A DNA stretch of 64,000 nt from Occallatibacter savannae (GCF_003131205.1 NZ_QFFY01000009.1:62001-126000); one strand, 5' to 3'; counted from the first letter of the stretch, positions 45,056 to 54,713 are shown. Numbers and translations: made by a program. The notes: generated by a model not told the origin, from the letters alone.

Positions 45056-46246
45056 ATGGAAGAGTTCAGCCGTATTCAGCGCCTGCCACCTTATGTCTTC
45101 AACATCACCGGTGAGATGAAGGTCGCCGCGCGCCGCCGCGGAGAAGACATCATCGACTTCGGCATGGGCAATCCCGACGGAGCCACGCCCAAGCACATCG
45201 TCGACAAGATGATTGAGGCCGCGCAGAAGTCGGTGACGCACCGCTACTCCGTCTCCAAGGGCATTCCGCGGCTGCGCAAGGCCATCTCCAACTGGTACCG
45301 CACGCGCTACGCCGTCGACATCGATCCCGACTCCGAAGCCATCGTCACCATCGGCTCGAAGGAGGGCATCGCGCATCTCTGCCTCGCCATTCTCGACTCG
45401 CGCGACACGGTGCTGGTGCCAAACCCGAGTTACCCGATCCACATCTACGGTCCTGTCATCGCCGGGGCTCACGTGGTCAGCGTCCCCGTGCAGGACCAGG
45501 ATCAATTCCTCGCTCAGCTGGAAGAGCTGATTCCGCGCATGACGCCGCGGCCCAAGGCGCTGATCGTCAACTTCCCGGCGAACCCGACGACGCAGACCGT
45601 CGAGCTGCCCTTCTTCGCGCGCCTGGTCGAGATGGCCCGCGAATACGGCTTCCACCTCATTCACGACCTCGCCTACGCCGATCTCGGCTTCGACGGGTAC
45701 AAGCCGCCGAGCGTGCTGCAGGTTCCGGGCGCGAAGGATGTGGCGGTCGAGTTCTTCACGCTTTCGAAAAGCTACAACATGCCCGGCTGGCGCGTTGGAT
45801 TCATGGTCGGCAACCCGGTGCTGGTCAGCGCGCTGGCGCGGCTCAAGAGCTACTTCGATTATGGGACGTTCACGCCCATCCAGGTCGCGTCGATCCTCGC
45901 GCTCGAAGGTCCGCAGGAGTGCGTCGCCGAAATCCGCGACACCTACCAGCGCCGCCGCGATGTTCTCATCGAAGGCCTCAACCGCGCCGGATGGCCGGTG
46001 CCATCGCCCAAGGCGACGATGTTTGTCTGGGCGCAGATTCCCGAGGCCTATCGCAAGCTCGGATCACTGGAATTCTCGAAACAGCTTCTCAACGAAGCGA
46101 AGGTAGCCGTCTCTCCCGGAATCGGCTTCGGCGACTACGGCGACGGCCACGTGCGCTTCTCGCTGATCGAAAACGAAGAGCGAACCAGACAGGCGATTCG
46201 CGGGATCAAGGCGATGCTGGGGAAGAATGTGACTGTGGGAGTTTAA
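45056..46246 (+). CDS. alaC: alanine transaminase (AlaC-like, glutamate-pyruvate aminotransferase)
   Basis: A PLP-dependent class I aminotransferase that makes alanine from pyruvate and glutamate. The 396 residues match AlaC closely: RIQRLPPYVFNITGEMKVAA, DIIDFGMGNPDGATPKHIVD, VPNPSYPIHIYGPVIAGA, NFPANPTTQTVELPFF, the PLP lysine in FTLSKSYNMPGWRVGFMVGN, and FDYGTFTPIQVASI. The ATG follows GGAGAG by four bases. A TATTCT at 45040-45045 could be an internal promoter. It lies behind the leader-peptide region and is followed by a REP element. Confidence 0.95.
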   Translation: MEEFSRIQRLPPYVFNITGEMKVAARRRGEDIIDFGMGNPDGATPKHIVDKMIEAAQKSVTHRYSVSKGIPRLRKAISNWYRTRYAVDIDPDSEAIVTIGSKEGIAHLCLAILDSRDTVLVPNPSYPIHIYGPVIAGAHVVSVPVQDQDQFLAQLEELIPRMTPRPKALIVNFPANPTTQTVELPFFARLVEMAREYGFHLIHDLAYADLGFDGYKPPSVLQVPGAKDVAVEFFTLSKSYNMPGWRVGFMVGNPVLVSALARLKSYFDYGTFTPIQVASILALEGPQECVAEIRDTYQRRRDVLIEGLNRAGWPVPSPKATMFVWAQIPEAYRKLGSLEFSKQLLNEAKVAVSPGIGFGDYGDGHVRFSLIENEERTRQAIRGIKAMLGKNVTVGV

Positions 46247-46279
46247 TCTTCGACTACCGCTCTAGCTTAGAAAATAGTC

Positions 46280-46314
46280 GGGTGCCCCCGGTCCCTCGCA
46301 CTTGGGGACCGGGG
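46280..46314 (+). repeat. REP element, copy 1
   Basis: A 35-bp unit with stem CCCCGGTCCC / GGGACCGGGG and foot GGGTGCC, 34 bases after alaC. Copy 3 is identical but for one base; copy 2 is inverted. Confidence 0.85.
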
Positions 46315-46366
46315 CGTAATCCCCATCACCGCTGACAATGTCCGGCCCCCAGTATGTTAGCGGTAA

Positions 46367-46942
46367 GTGAAAGACCAGCGACTTCGTTACCATCACACCG
46401 GCGGTTTTCATTTCCTCACCTGGAGTTGTTATCAGCGCCGTCCCTACCTCTCTACAGTCGGCGCAATGGAGCTCTTCGAAGACGCGCTCGAACGCGCTCG
46501 CCTGCGTTATCGTTTCGTTCTCGCAGGCTACGTGGTCATGCCGGAACACGTGCATCTGCTCATCAACGAGCCCGCGCGGGCGCATCTGTCTGACGCTGTC
46601 AAAGCTGTGAAGTTGTCCGTCACCCTGCGCCGCCGTGAACGCCCCTTCTGGCAGGCTCACTACTACGACTTCAACATCTCCTCACATCAGAAATTCGTAG
46701 AGAAGCTCCGGTATATCCATCGCAATCCCGTGAAACGAGGGCTCGCTCTCACACCCGAACACTATCCATGGAGCAGCTTCCGCCACTACGTGACGGGAGA
46801 GCGCGGCGTGGTTGAAATCGAGTCCGAATGGACCGCCCGCGAACGACACTGGCGGATGCCCGCGTGGATGCGCGACCAAATGCTCGAATCACCGACAACC
46901 CCGGTCCCCAAATGCGAGGGACCGGGGGCACCCACGCTTTAG
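46367..46942 (+). CDS. REP-associated tyrosine transposase (RAYT, Y1/HUH family)
   Basis: A single-strand HUH transposase related to IS200, thought to move REP sequences. The 191-residue protein has the HUH motif in MPEHVHLLI (His61 and His63), a candidate catalytic Tyr116 in EKLRYIHRNPVKRG, FWQAHYYDFNI and HYPWSSFRHY, all typical of RAYTs. The start is GTG at 46367. REP copies lie on both sides, and the inverted copy 2 supplies the final residues and runs up to the stop codon. The C-terminal VPKCEGPGAP tail is thus encoded by the repeat, which may not be part of the folded enzyme. Confidence 0.92.
   Translation: MKDQRLRYHHTGGFHFLTWSCYQRRPYLSTVGAMELFEDALERARLRYRFVLAGYVVMPEHVHLLINEPARAHLSDAVKAVKLSVTLRRRERPFWQAHYYDFNISSHQKFVEKLRYIHRNPVKRGLALTPEHYPWSSFRHYVTGERGVVEIESEWTARERHWRMPAWMRDQMLESPTTPVPKCEGPGAPTL
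46899..46933 (-). repeat. REP element, copy 2 (inverted, inside the RAYT 3' end)
   Basis: Reverse complement of copy 3 (47101-47135), overlapping the last codons of the transposase. Copies 1 and 2 bracket the gene in inverted orientation, a typical RAYT arrangement. Confidence 0.85.
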
Positions 46943-47310
46943 TCAGGCAGCGGCCGTGATGCGGCGCTCTTCTGTCAAGTTTCCCTTCCTACATCCGTTC
47001 CCCTAAATACCTCATTCCAGATCAGAAAGGGCCCACTCCGCAAGTTTGCAGTCTAATTCGCATTTTTCGTCACAATGGAATTAGCTCAAGGTTTTGGACC
47101 GGGTGCCCCCGGTCCCTCGCATTTGGGGACCGGGGAGCAGTTACGAAGCTCAAAGGCCGCGAAGCCTCTCCTCCTCCAAATTCAACGGAGAGAGGCACTT
47201 ACAGCTAACTTCAATGTTGAGATACACATGGCGCTACATCCCTCCTGCAAGCTTCAGCAACCAAGGAACTTGTTCACAAGGTGTATGGGGGTAGGGCCTA
47301 AGGAGAATCA
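46943..47310. other. 368-bp intergenic region with REP copy 3
   Basis: Contains REP copy 3 and otherwise AT-richer DNA without a supported gene. TAAGGAGA before 47311 is the RBS of the next gene. Confidence 0.5.
47101..47135 (+). repeat. REP element, copy 3
   Basis: Same 35-bp sequence and orientation as copy 1, with one base different in the loop (ATTT against ACTT). Confidence 0.85.
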
Positions 47311-47910
47311 ATGTACTACGAATGTCGTCATATTCTGCTCAGTGGTCACAAGTGTCGAGCAGCTGCCGTAAGAGGCAAGGCGTTCTGCTATCACCATATG
47401 GCATCGCGCCGTCTCGCGCGCACAACCCTCACAGCAACCGACCCGCTCATGTTGCCTTCAGTCGAAGACCCAGCCGGTCTTATAGCCGCAGTTAACCAGG
47501 TGATACGTCACTACGGCGACAGCCATATCGACCGCGATAAGGCTGGCACGCTCTTCTACGGCCTCCAGGTCGCCACGTCTATCCTTAAGGCCTCGCTGCG
47601 CAGCCAGCCCCCAGGTCAGACCGTTCGCGATGTCATCGAAGATGAGGAAGAAGGCCTGATTGCTCCGGAGTCCACCTCCTGCGAGCCTCCGCAGGACTGT
47701 GAAGACTGCGAGAGGCGCAATACCTGTAAGACGCGCCTCGTCTCCGAGTCCGAGTTTCCAGGAGATTTCTTCTCGCCTCCGCCCAACTACACCGCCAAAG
47801 CCGCGCGCAACCGCCTGGGCCGCGACATCGCCAAAGATCTGCGCCTCGATGAGGAACGACGCGAGATCTTCCGCAGGGCCTATGGCGATGACAAAGAAAA
47901 AGGAAAATGA
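47311..47910 (+). CDS. Cys-rich protein with N-terminal zinc-binding-like motif
   Basis: The 199-residue product begins YYECRHILLSGHKCRAAAVR and AFCYHH, with Cys5, Cys15, Cys26 and His28/29 spaced like a small zinc-binding module. A second cluster CEPPQDCEDCERRNTC lies in an acidic linker at about residues 120-140. The middle is helical (AGLIAAVNQVIRHYGDSHID, AGTLFYGLQVATSILKAS) and the C-terminus is basic. AAGGAGA lies six bases before the ATG. This N-terminal pattern recurs in small acidobacterial proteins that I recall only as hypothetical. A DNA- or RNA-binding role is plausible. Confidence 0.75.
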   Translation: MYYECRHILLSGHKCRAAAVRGKAFCYHHMASRRLARTTLTATDPLMLPSVEDPAGLIAAVNQVIRHYGDSHIDRDKAGTLFYGLQVATSILKASLRSQPPGQTVRDVIEDEEEGLIAPESTSCEPPQDCEDCERRNTCKTRLVSESEFPGDFFSPPPNYTAKAARNRLGRDIAKDLRLDEERREIFRRAYGDDKEKGK

Positions 47911-47968
47911 TGCAGGACATGTAGGAAAGCAGCCACTCCGGCTGTTTTCCGACTAGGCACAGCCTGCC

Positions 47969-48181
47969 CTAGACGGATTCGGCGAAGCGGATGGAGAGCT
48001 TGGAGAGGTAGGCGAGCCAGAGATTGACGATCTTGTAGCTCGGTTCGCCGGATTCGACCTGGCGCTGAAGCTGGTTGAGGACGGTGCTGTACTCCGCGAG
48101 CTGGGCCGTGTTGAGGTTCAGCTTCTCGATCTCGGAGGCGTATCTGTCGACGATTTTGTAGAGGGAGTAGGCCGACTGCAT
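47969..48181 (-). CDS. small helical hypothetical protein
   Basis: A 70-residue frame reading SAYSLYKIVDRYASEIEKLN and LAEYSTVLNQLQRQVESGEP then IVNLWLAYLSKL. Heptad-like leucines suggest a short helical bundle. No RBS is obvious, and no family is recognised. The strand composition already follows the right-hand side of the skew change. Confidence 0.5.
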   Translation of the reverse strand: MQSAYSLYKIVDRYASEIEKLNLNTAQLAEYSTVLNQLQRQVESGEPSYKIVNLWLAYLSKLSIRFAESV

Positions 48182-48239
48182 GAACCCATCTTGCCCGAGA
48201 ATGTCCGGAAATGGGTCAGGTAACCGCTGGGGTGAATAA

Positions 48240-48256
48240 AGGTAATCACGTTACCT
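48240..48256. promoter_or_regulatory. short dyad near the heptamer array
   Basis: GGTAA-TCACG-TTACC (48241-48255) is a perfect 5-bp inverted repeat just left of the heptamers. Possible protein-binding site; no evidence beyond symmetry. Confidence 0.3.
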
Positions 48257-48263
48257 TGTTCAA

Positions 48264-48324
48264 GGGACTAGGGACTAGGGACTAGGGACTAGGGACTAGG
48301 GATCAGGGATCAGGGATCAGGGAT
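48264..48324. repeat. heptamer tandem array (GGGACTA)5 (GGGATCA)3
   Basis: Five perfect GGGACTA units (48264-48298) pass into three GGGATCA units (48299-48319) and a partial. This is the cleanest of the 7-bp arrays in the window and lies between rpsT and a small hypothetical gene, at the skew change. Confidence 0.95.
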
Positions 48325-48350
48325 GGGGAAAGTTGTTGAGCGACAAATAA

Positions 48351-48380
48351 TTACGGCCGGGACGCTGGTCCCGGCCGTAA
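48351..48380 (-). terminator. terminator of rpsT
   Basis: TTACGGCCGGGAC (48351-48363) and GTCCCGGCCGTAA (48368-48380) form a perfect 13-bp stem with a GCTG loop, 31 bases beyond the rpsT stop. On the minus strand it is followed by TTATTTG. Confidence 0.8.
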
Positions 48381-48411
48381 GTGCTTCAGCCATGCTTACT
48401 GCAGGAGAATA

Positions 48412-48684
48412 CTAAGCTTTCGCGGTGATGGCTTTGAGGCGGGCGTTGAGCCGGGCCTTGTAGCGGGAGACAGTGTTCTTGTGGAGGACGCCCTTCTGGA
48501 CGCTCTTGTCGAGGGCGGAGACGGTCTCGCGGAACTGGGTGTGAGCGGTATTGGCGTCGCCCTTGGCGATGGCCTCGCGGAGGGCGCGGAGGCTGGTGCG
48601 CACGCGGGTACGGTTGTTGCGGTTGACCGCGGTGCGGCTCTCGGTCTGACGGGCGCGCTTCAGCGCTGATACGTGGTTTGCCAT
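48412..48684 (-). CDS. rpsT: 30S ribosomal protein S20
   Basis: The 90-residue protein shows the S20 pattern: MANHVSALKRARQTESRTAV with RNNRTRVRTSLRALREAI, and the end NTVSRYKARLNARLKAIT. It binds 16S rRNA early in 30S assembly. GGAAG lies about six bases before the ATG. Single gene with its own terminator. In many alphaproteobacteria rpsT neighbours dnaA; here no dnaA is seen, although the skew change is next to it. Confidence 0.97.
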   Translation of the reverse strand: MANHVSALKRARQTESRTAVNRNNRTRVRTSLRALREAIAKGDANTAHTQFRETVSALDKSVQKGVLHKNTVSRYKARLNARLKAITAKA

Positions 48685-48999
48685 TGTGCTTCCTTCGTCG
48701 TAAGCCCTGAGTTGTCAGGGAGAAAGTGTCGGGCCAGTGTGCCCGGGTGCTGATCTGGATGCGGGACGGAATGCAGACACACCGCATCGCTCGCAGGTTT
48801 CCAGTCTACGGGAAAGCGGGTTGTGGGTCAACGGGTTAACCGGGGGAAGGCGTCCGGGGCTGATGAGCCAGCTGAAAAACTCGTTAACAGCAGAGCCTTT
48901 CCCTCAGGGGCTAAAGCCCTGCACATTTGGGCAGTTTAGCGGCACGACTAAAGTCGTGACCTATTCACAAGTCGTGCCCTTCCAAACCCATTCAGATGA
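48685..48999. other. 315-bp intergenic region with dispersed repeat
   Basis: Carries the hairpin-rich repeat at 48906-48979. The sequence TGTGGGTCA resembles a weak DnaA box, but it is single. No gene. Confidence 0.4.
48906..48979. repeat. dispersed hairpin repeat (GGGGCTAAAGCCC and CACGACTAAAGTCGTG)
   Basis: Two adjacent small hairpins, GGGCT-AA-AGCCC and CACGACT-AA-AGTCGTG, followed by a further GTCGTGCCCTTCC. Sequences of this type, of the form GGCACGACTAAAGTCGTGCC, are familiar as dispersed repeats in acidobacterial genomes; only this copy is in the window. Confidence 0.5.
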
Positions 49000-50211
49000 T
49001 CAGGCTGCTTCGGCCGTGGGATCTGGGTCGTCGGTGACGGGGATTTCTTCGGCGTCGTCTGCGGCTGCAGCGGCGGAGATCGCGTAGCGCGGCGCGAGGT
49101 CGGGTGCGTAGCGGGCGATGTCGGCGCGGAGGCGGAGCAGGGAAAGGTCCTTGGCCTTGGACTCAAGCATGATGTCGGTGTCGAGGTGGGCGATGGAGCG
49201 CAGGAAGGGAATGGTTTCGAAGGGATTGTTGTAGTCGGCGTGGCCGGTCCAGACCGGCGGCTGCAGGACGGTTTCGAGGAGGCCGGTCTTGCGGTTCTTG
49301 CGTTTGATCTCGCGCATCTCGGTGCGCGCGCAGGAGTAGTGGATTTTTGGGCGGACGCCGGAGGGCCAGGTGCGAAGGAAGCGCTCGAGCGTGGGCAGCA
49401 GCGGCAGGCCCTCGGGGTTGAAGCACCAGTGGTGCTGGTAGTCGAAGACGCAGCGGACGCCGGTGCGCTCGTGGATGGAGAGCACGTCGGCCGCGGAGAA
49501 GCGGATGTCGTCGTTCTCGAGAACGAGACGGCGCTTCACGCGTTCGGAGAGTCGGGACCATGTGGCGCACCAGCGGTCGCAGCCGGAGGCGCGGTCGCCG
49601 TAGGCTCCGCCGACGTGGATGACCAGGACCGCTTCAGGGCCGCACTCCATGAGGTCGAGCATCTCGGACTGCGACTCGAGGTCGGCGATGGACTTTTGCG
49701 TGAGCTGCTCGTTGTCGCTGTTGAGCACAATGTACTGCGATGGATGGAAGGAGAGGCGCAGATCCTGCTGACGCGCGAGGCGGCCGATCAATGCGAGTTC
49801 GTCGCGCGACTCGTTGATCATGTTGTGAAACTGCGGCATGTCGGGGTGCGTCTGGTAGGGCGCGATGTCGGACGACATGCGGTACATGTGGATGTCGTGC
49901 TTGCGGAGATACTCGAAGATTTCGCAGAGATAGCCGAGGGAGACTTTGAGGTGTGGGTTCTGCTGCCAGCGGCGCGTGTCGTTGGACTTGAGGCCGGGCT
50001 GTCCCATCACCTTGACGGCGAAGCCGAGACGCATGGCTTCGCGCGGAAAGGTGGCTGCGGGAAGGGAATCGAGATCGGGGCAGCGGAAGAGCGGATTGTT
50101 GGCGCGCGCTTCGGCGGCTGCGGCTGCTTCTTCTTTGAGGCGTGCGCGGGCGTCGCGCTTTTTCTGCGCCTTGAGTTTGGCTGGGTCGGCGGGTTTCTTC
50201 GCTGGGGTCAT
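49000..50211 (-). CDS. uvsE: UV DNA damage endonuclease (UvsE/UVDE)
   Basis: Nicks DNA 5' to UV photoproducts in an alternative excision-repair pathway. The 403 residues (ATG at 50211; a GTG three bases earlier is possible) have a basic Ala/Lys-rich extension of about 60 residues, then the TIM-barrel core: RLGFAVKVMGQPGLKSNDTR, HMYRMSSDIAPYQTHP, LRLSFHPSQYIVLNSDN, VLVIHVGGAYGDR, LVLENDDIRFSAADVL, VFDYQHHWCFNPEG and KIHYSCARTEMREI, with the metal-binding His, Asp and Glu of the family. The C-terminal 40 residues are acidic and variable. It stands alone. Confidence 0.95.
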   Translation of the reverse strand: MTPAKKPADPAKLKAQKKRDARARLKEEAAAAAEARANNPLFRCPDLDSLPAATFPREAMRLGFAVKVMGQPGLKSNDTRRWQQNPHLKVSLGYLCEIFEYLRKHDIHMYRMSSDIAPYQTHPDMPQFHNMINESRDELALIGRLARQQDLRLSFHPSQYIVLNSDNEQLTQKSIADLESQSEMLDLMECGPEAVLVIHVGGAYGDRASGCDRWCATWSRLSERVKRRLVLENDDIRFSAADVLSIHERTGVRCVFDYQHHWCFNPEGLPLLPTLERFLRTWPSGVRPKIHYSCARTEMREIKRKNRKTGLLETVLQPPVWTGHADYNNPFETIPFLRSIAHLDTDIMLESKAKDLSLLRLRADIARYAPDLAPRYAISAAAAADDAEEIPVTDDPDPTAEAA

Positions 50212-50805
50212 CACCTGGGAATCTCGTTGGGGATGATTGGTGCAACTGGATGAGATTCGCGGGCGTGGCGCGATGTTGTGTTGCGGGGAGCTATTTTGCG
50301 GAGTCGGAGCGCCAGTTCTGGATGAGGTTGAGCGACGAGGTGCCCTCGGAGTTGTCGCTGACGATGAGGAAGCGCTTGCCGTCGGGCGCGATGTCCCAGC
50401 TCATGGGCCCGGTGCGGATGCCGGTGTCGACCATGTGGGTGTCGAAGAGCGCGTGCGGCTCGCCGGAGTGGAAGGTGGGATGCGTGGAGACGTCGACGGC
50501 CATCATCTTCCAGTCGGGCGAGATGTAGAAGAGCTCTTTGCCGTCGCGGCGCCAGCGGGGCTGAACGCCGCCGCCGCGGGAGACCATCCAGCGGCCCGCA
50601 CCGGGAGCAGGCGGAAAGGGGACGACGTAGATTTCGCTCTCGCCGGATTCGTTGGAGGTGTAGGCGACGAAGCGGCCGTCTGGGGAGAACTGGCCCTGGT
50701 CTTCGGTCGCGGCCGTCTGAGCAAGAACCAGGGGATGGGAGCCGGGCTGGCCGATGGGGAGCGCGAAGAGGTCGGCGCCCGTGCCGGGATTGATTTGCGC
50801 ATAGA

Positions 50806-52917
<2,112 letters not shown>

Positions 52918-53001
52918 GGGCAGAGCAACCTCATCTGGATTGGGTGGATGGTATTATGACGCCGACTGCAGACGGTTGTACACGGCTGAGGCGGAGGCGG
53001 C

Positions 53002-53559
53002 GTGACGCAGAGCGGGTCTGGATCGCATTCCGGGGGGGACGAGACGTCAGAGACGACGCAGCTTCTGCGCGCCTGGGCCGATGGGGACCAGGGAGCGCTG
53101 GAGCGGTTGACGCCGCGGGTGTACCGGACGCTGCGCAGAATTGCGGGGCACCAGCTCAAAAATGAGCGCGCGGGCGACTCGATGCAGGCGACCGCGCTGG
53201 TTCACGAAGCTTATCTGGAACTGATCGATGTGACGAACGTCGACTGGCAGCACCGGGCGCATTTCTATGCGGTGTCGGCGCAGATCATGCGTCACATTCT
53301 GCTGGACCGCGCGCGCAAGCGGCTCTCGGCCAAGCGCGGCGGCAGCGCGGAGAAGGTGAACCTGGATGAGATTCCGGATCTGAGCGGTAGCCGCGCCGGA
53401 GAGCTGGTGGCGCTGGATGACGCGCTCACAACGCTGGCGAAGATGGATGAGCGCAAGGCGCGGGTCGTAGAACTGCGGTTCTTCGGCGGATTGAGCGTGG
53501 AAGAGACCGCTGAGGTGGTGGGTGTGTCCGCGGAGACGGTAATGCGCGACTGGAAGTGA
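53002..53559 (+). CDS. ECF-type RNA polymerase sigma factor, C-terminus truncated by a 23-bp duplication
   Basis: The 185-residue product (GTG at 53002, GGAGG just before) has region 2 (TQLLRAWADGDQGALERLTP and ATALVHEAYLELID), AHFYAVSAQIMRHILLDRAR and region 4 (VVELRFFGGLSVEETAEVVG). This is the ECF subfamily usually found beside Ser/Thr kinases. A perfect 23-bp tandem duplication (53535-53557 and 53558-53580) puts a TGA at the junction, removing the last 13 residues (FARSWLHAELSGK) of the helix that normally follows MRDWK. The missing part lies at the end of the recognition-helix domain, so promoter binding may be weakened. Confidence 0.92.
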   Translation: MTQSGSGSHSGGDETSETTQLLRAWADGDQGALERLTPRVYRTLRRIAGHQLKNERAGDSMQATALVHEAYLELIDVTNVDWQHRAHFYAVSAQIMRHILLDRARKRLSAKRGGSAEKVNLDEIPDLSGSRAGELVALDDALTTLAKMDERKARVVELRFFGGLSVEETAEVVGVSAETVMRDWK

Positions 53560-53580
53560 CGGTAATGCGCGACTGGAAGT
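53535..53580. repeat. perfect 23-bp tandem duplication in the sigma gene
   Basis: Bases 53535-53557 are repeated exactly at 53558-53580. Removing one copy restores an uninterrupted frame to the TGA at 53619-53621. Because 23 is not a multiple of three, the duplication frameshifts. Confidence 0.97.
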
Positions 53581-53825
53581 TTGCGCGCTCGTGGCTGCAC
53601 GCGGAGCTGAGCGGGAAGTGATGTCGTGCTGCCCGCATTTCGGATCGACGGCCGGGCAAGCAACACCGGTCCACAATCCAGCCCGCAGGCCATTCTGGTG
53701 AAAGAAGCCTTCCGTATCGGCGGTGATTGGACCAGAACTCGGTTTACGGCTCGACGAGTGACGTGGCGTTTTGGCGTAAACCCAGGAGAGGCGTGACCGC
53801 AGGCAACTTGCCCGCTCCGACTGGC

Positions 53826-54713
53826 CTAGTCTGAAACGCGGAGTGTTTCAATTAGCGCTGCCAAGGCGGCTGGCTGGTTTCGGCGACTCGGGTAATAGAG
53901 GAAGTATCCGGGGAACGAAGGGCACCAGTCCTGTAGCACCTGCACCAGGCGTCTTCGATTCAGCAACACCGCAAGATTCCCCTCCATCGATGTGCCAATG
54001 CCGACTCCGTCCAACACTGCCTGGATCACCAGGTCGGGATCATCGAATGAAACGGGGCCTTGTGGACTAACGGTGAGTGCTTTCCGGCCCTTCTCAAATT
54101 CCCATCGATACAAGCCATTCGTGAAGCGGAAGCCAATGCATGGGTGGTCTTTCAAGTCTCGCGGGTGCCTGGGGATGGGGTTCGATTGGAAATAGGCCGG
54201 AGAGCCCACGACGGCCAGACGCATCTCTCCAGTCACGCGAACAGCAATCATGTCGCGCTGTATGTACTCTCCCAGCTGAACACCAGCATCATATTCGCCA
54301 GCCACGAGGTCGACGGGATCATTGGAAGAAGTAACTTCCAGCACGATGTCCGGATATTTCCGAGTGAATGCGGCGAGCTTCGGCATCAGCACCATCTCTG
54401 CGGCCGAGCGAGGAATGATGAGTCTGATTCTGCCCGCCGGACGCTCTCGAAGTTGCATTGTTTCCGCAACAGCTCGTCCAATCTTTTCCAAAGCAGGCGC
54501 CACTTCCTGCAACAGCGCGGCGCCTGCGGCTGTCGCGGAGACGCTGCGTGTCGTCCTTGCGATGAGCTGTACGCCCATGCGCTTTTCGAGACTGCGCATG
54601 GAGTGACTAAGTGCAGACTGCGAAACGCCGAGCCGAGCTGCTGCTCGTGTGAAGCTGCGCTCTTCCACGACCGTTGCGAATGCAGCTAAATCCGGCAGCT
54701 CGCTTCTGACCAT
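53826..54713 (-). CDS. LysR-family transcriptional regulator
   Basis: The 295-residue protein has the LysR winged helix-turn-helix (LAAFATVVEERSFTRAAARL and VSQSALSHSMRSLEKRMGV, residues 7-45) and the effector domain (GRIRLIIPRSAAEMVLMPKL and QAVLDGVGIGTSMEGNLAVL). It is divergent from a four-gene operon with 124 bases between the starts, so it probably controls that operon and itself. Many LysR proteins near CMD and aldo/keto reductase genes sense aromatic or reactive carbonyl compounds. The ligand is unknown. Confidence 0.95.
   Translation of the reverse strand: MVRSELPDLAAFATVVEERSFTRAAARLGVSQSALSHSMRSLEKRMGVQLIARTTRSVSATAAGAALLQEVAPALEKIGRAVAETMQLRERPAGRIRLIIPRSAAEMVLMPKLAAFTRKYPDIVLEVTSSNDPVDLVAGEYDAGVQLGEYIQRDMIAVRVTGEMRLAVVGSPAYFQSNPIPRHPRDLKDHPCIGFRFTNGLYRWEFEKGRKALTVSPQGPVSFDDPDLVIQAVLDGVGIGTSMEGNLAVLLNRRRLVQVLQDWCPSFPGYFLYYPSRRNQPAALAALIETLRVSD

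Larger units (their letters stand above)
47930..48420. other. GC-skew sign change, candidate replication-origin region
   Basis: Sampled 60-base blocks show C exceeding G on the + strand in most coding DNA left of about 47.9 kb, on both coding strands, and G clearly exceeding C right of it, also on both strands. A minus-to-plus change is the origin type. No cluster of TTATCCACA-like DnaA boxes was found, and no dnaA or dnaN is nearby, so this is a composition call only. Confidence 0.35.

Noticed and set aside
48264..48324. CRISPR array
   Set aside because: The repeats are 7 bp and contiguous, with no spacers and no cas genes in the window.
48182..48999. DnaA-box cluster at the skew change
   Set aside because: Only one weak TGTGGGTCA-like match; no repeated TTATCCACA-type boxes, so an oriC call rests on composition alone.
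49186..50253. 355-codon plus-strand frame opposite uvsE
   Set aside because: Antisense to UvsE, Gly/Val/Glu-rich translation without motifs.
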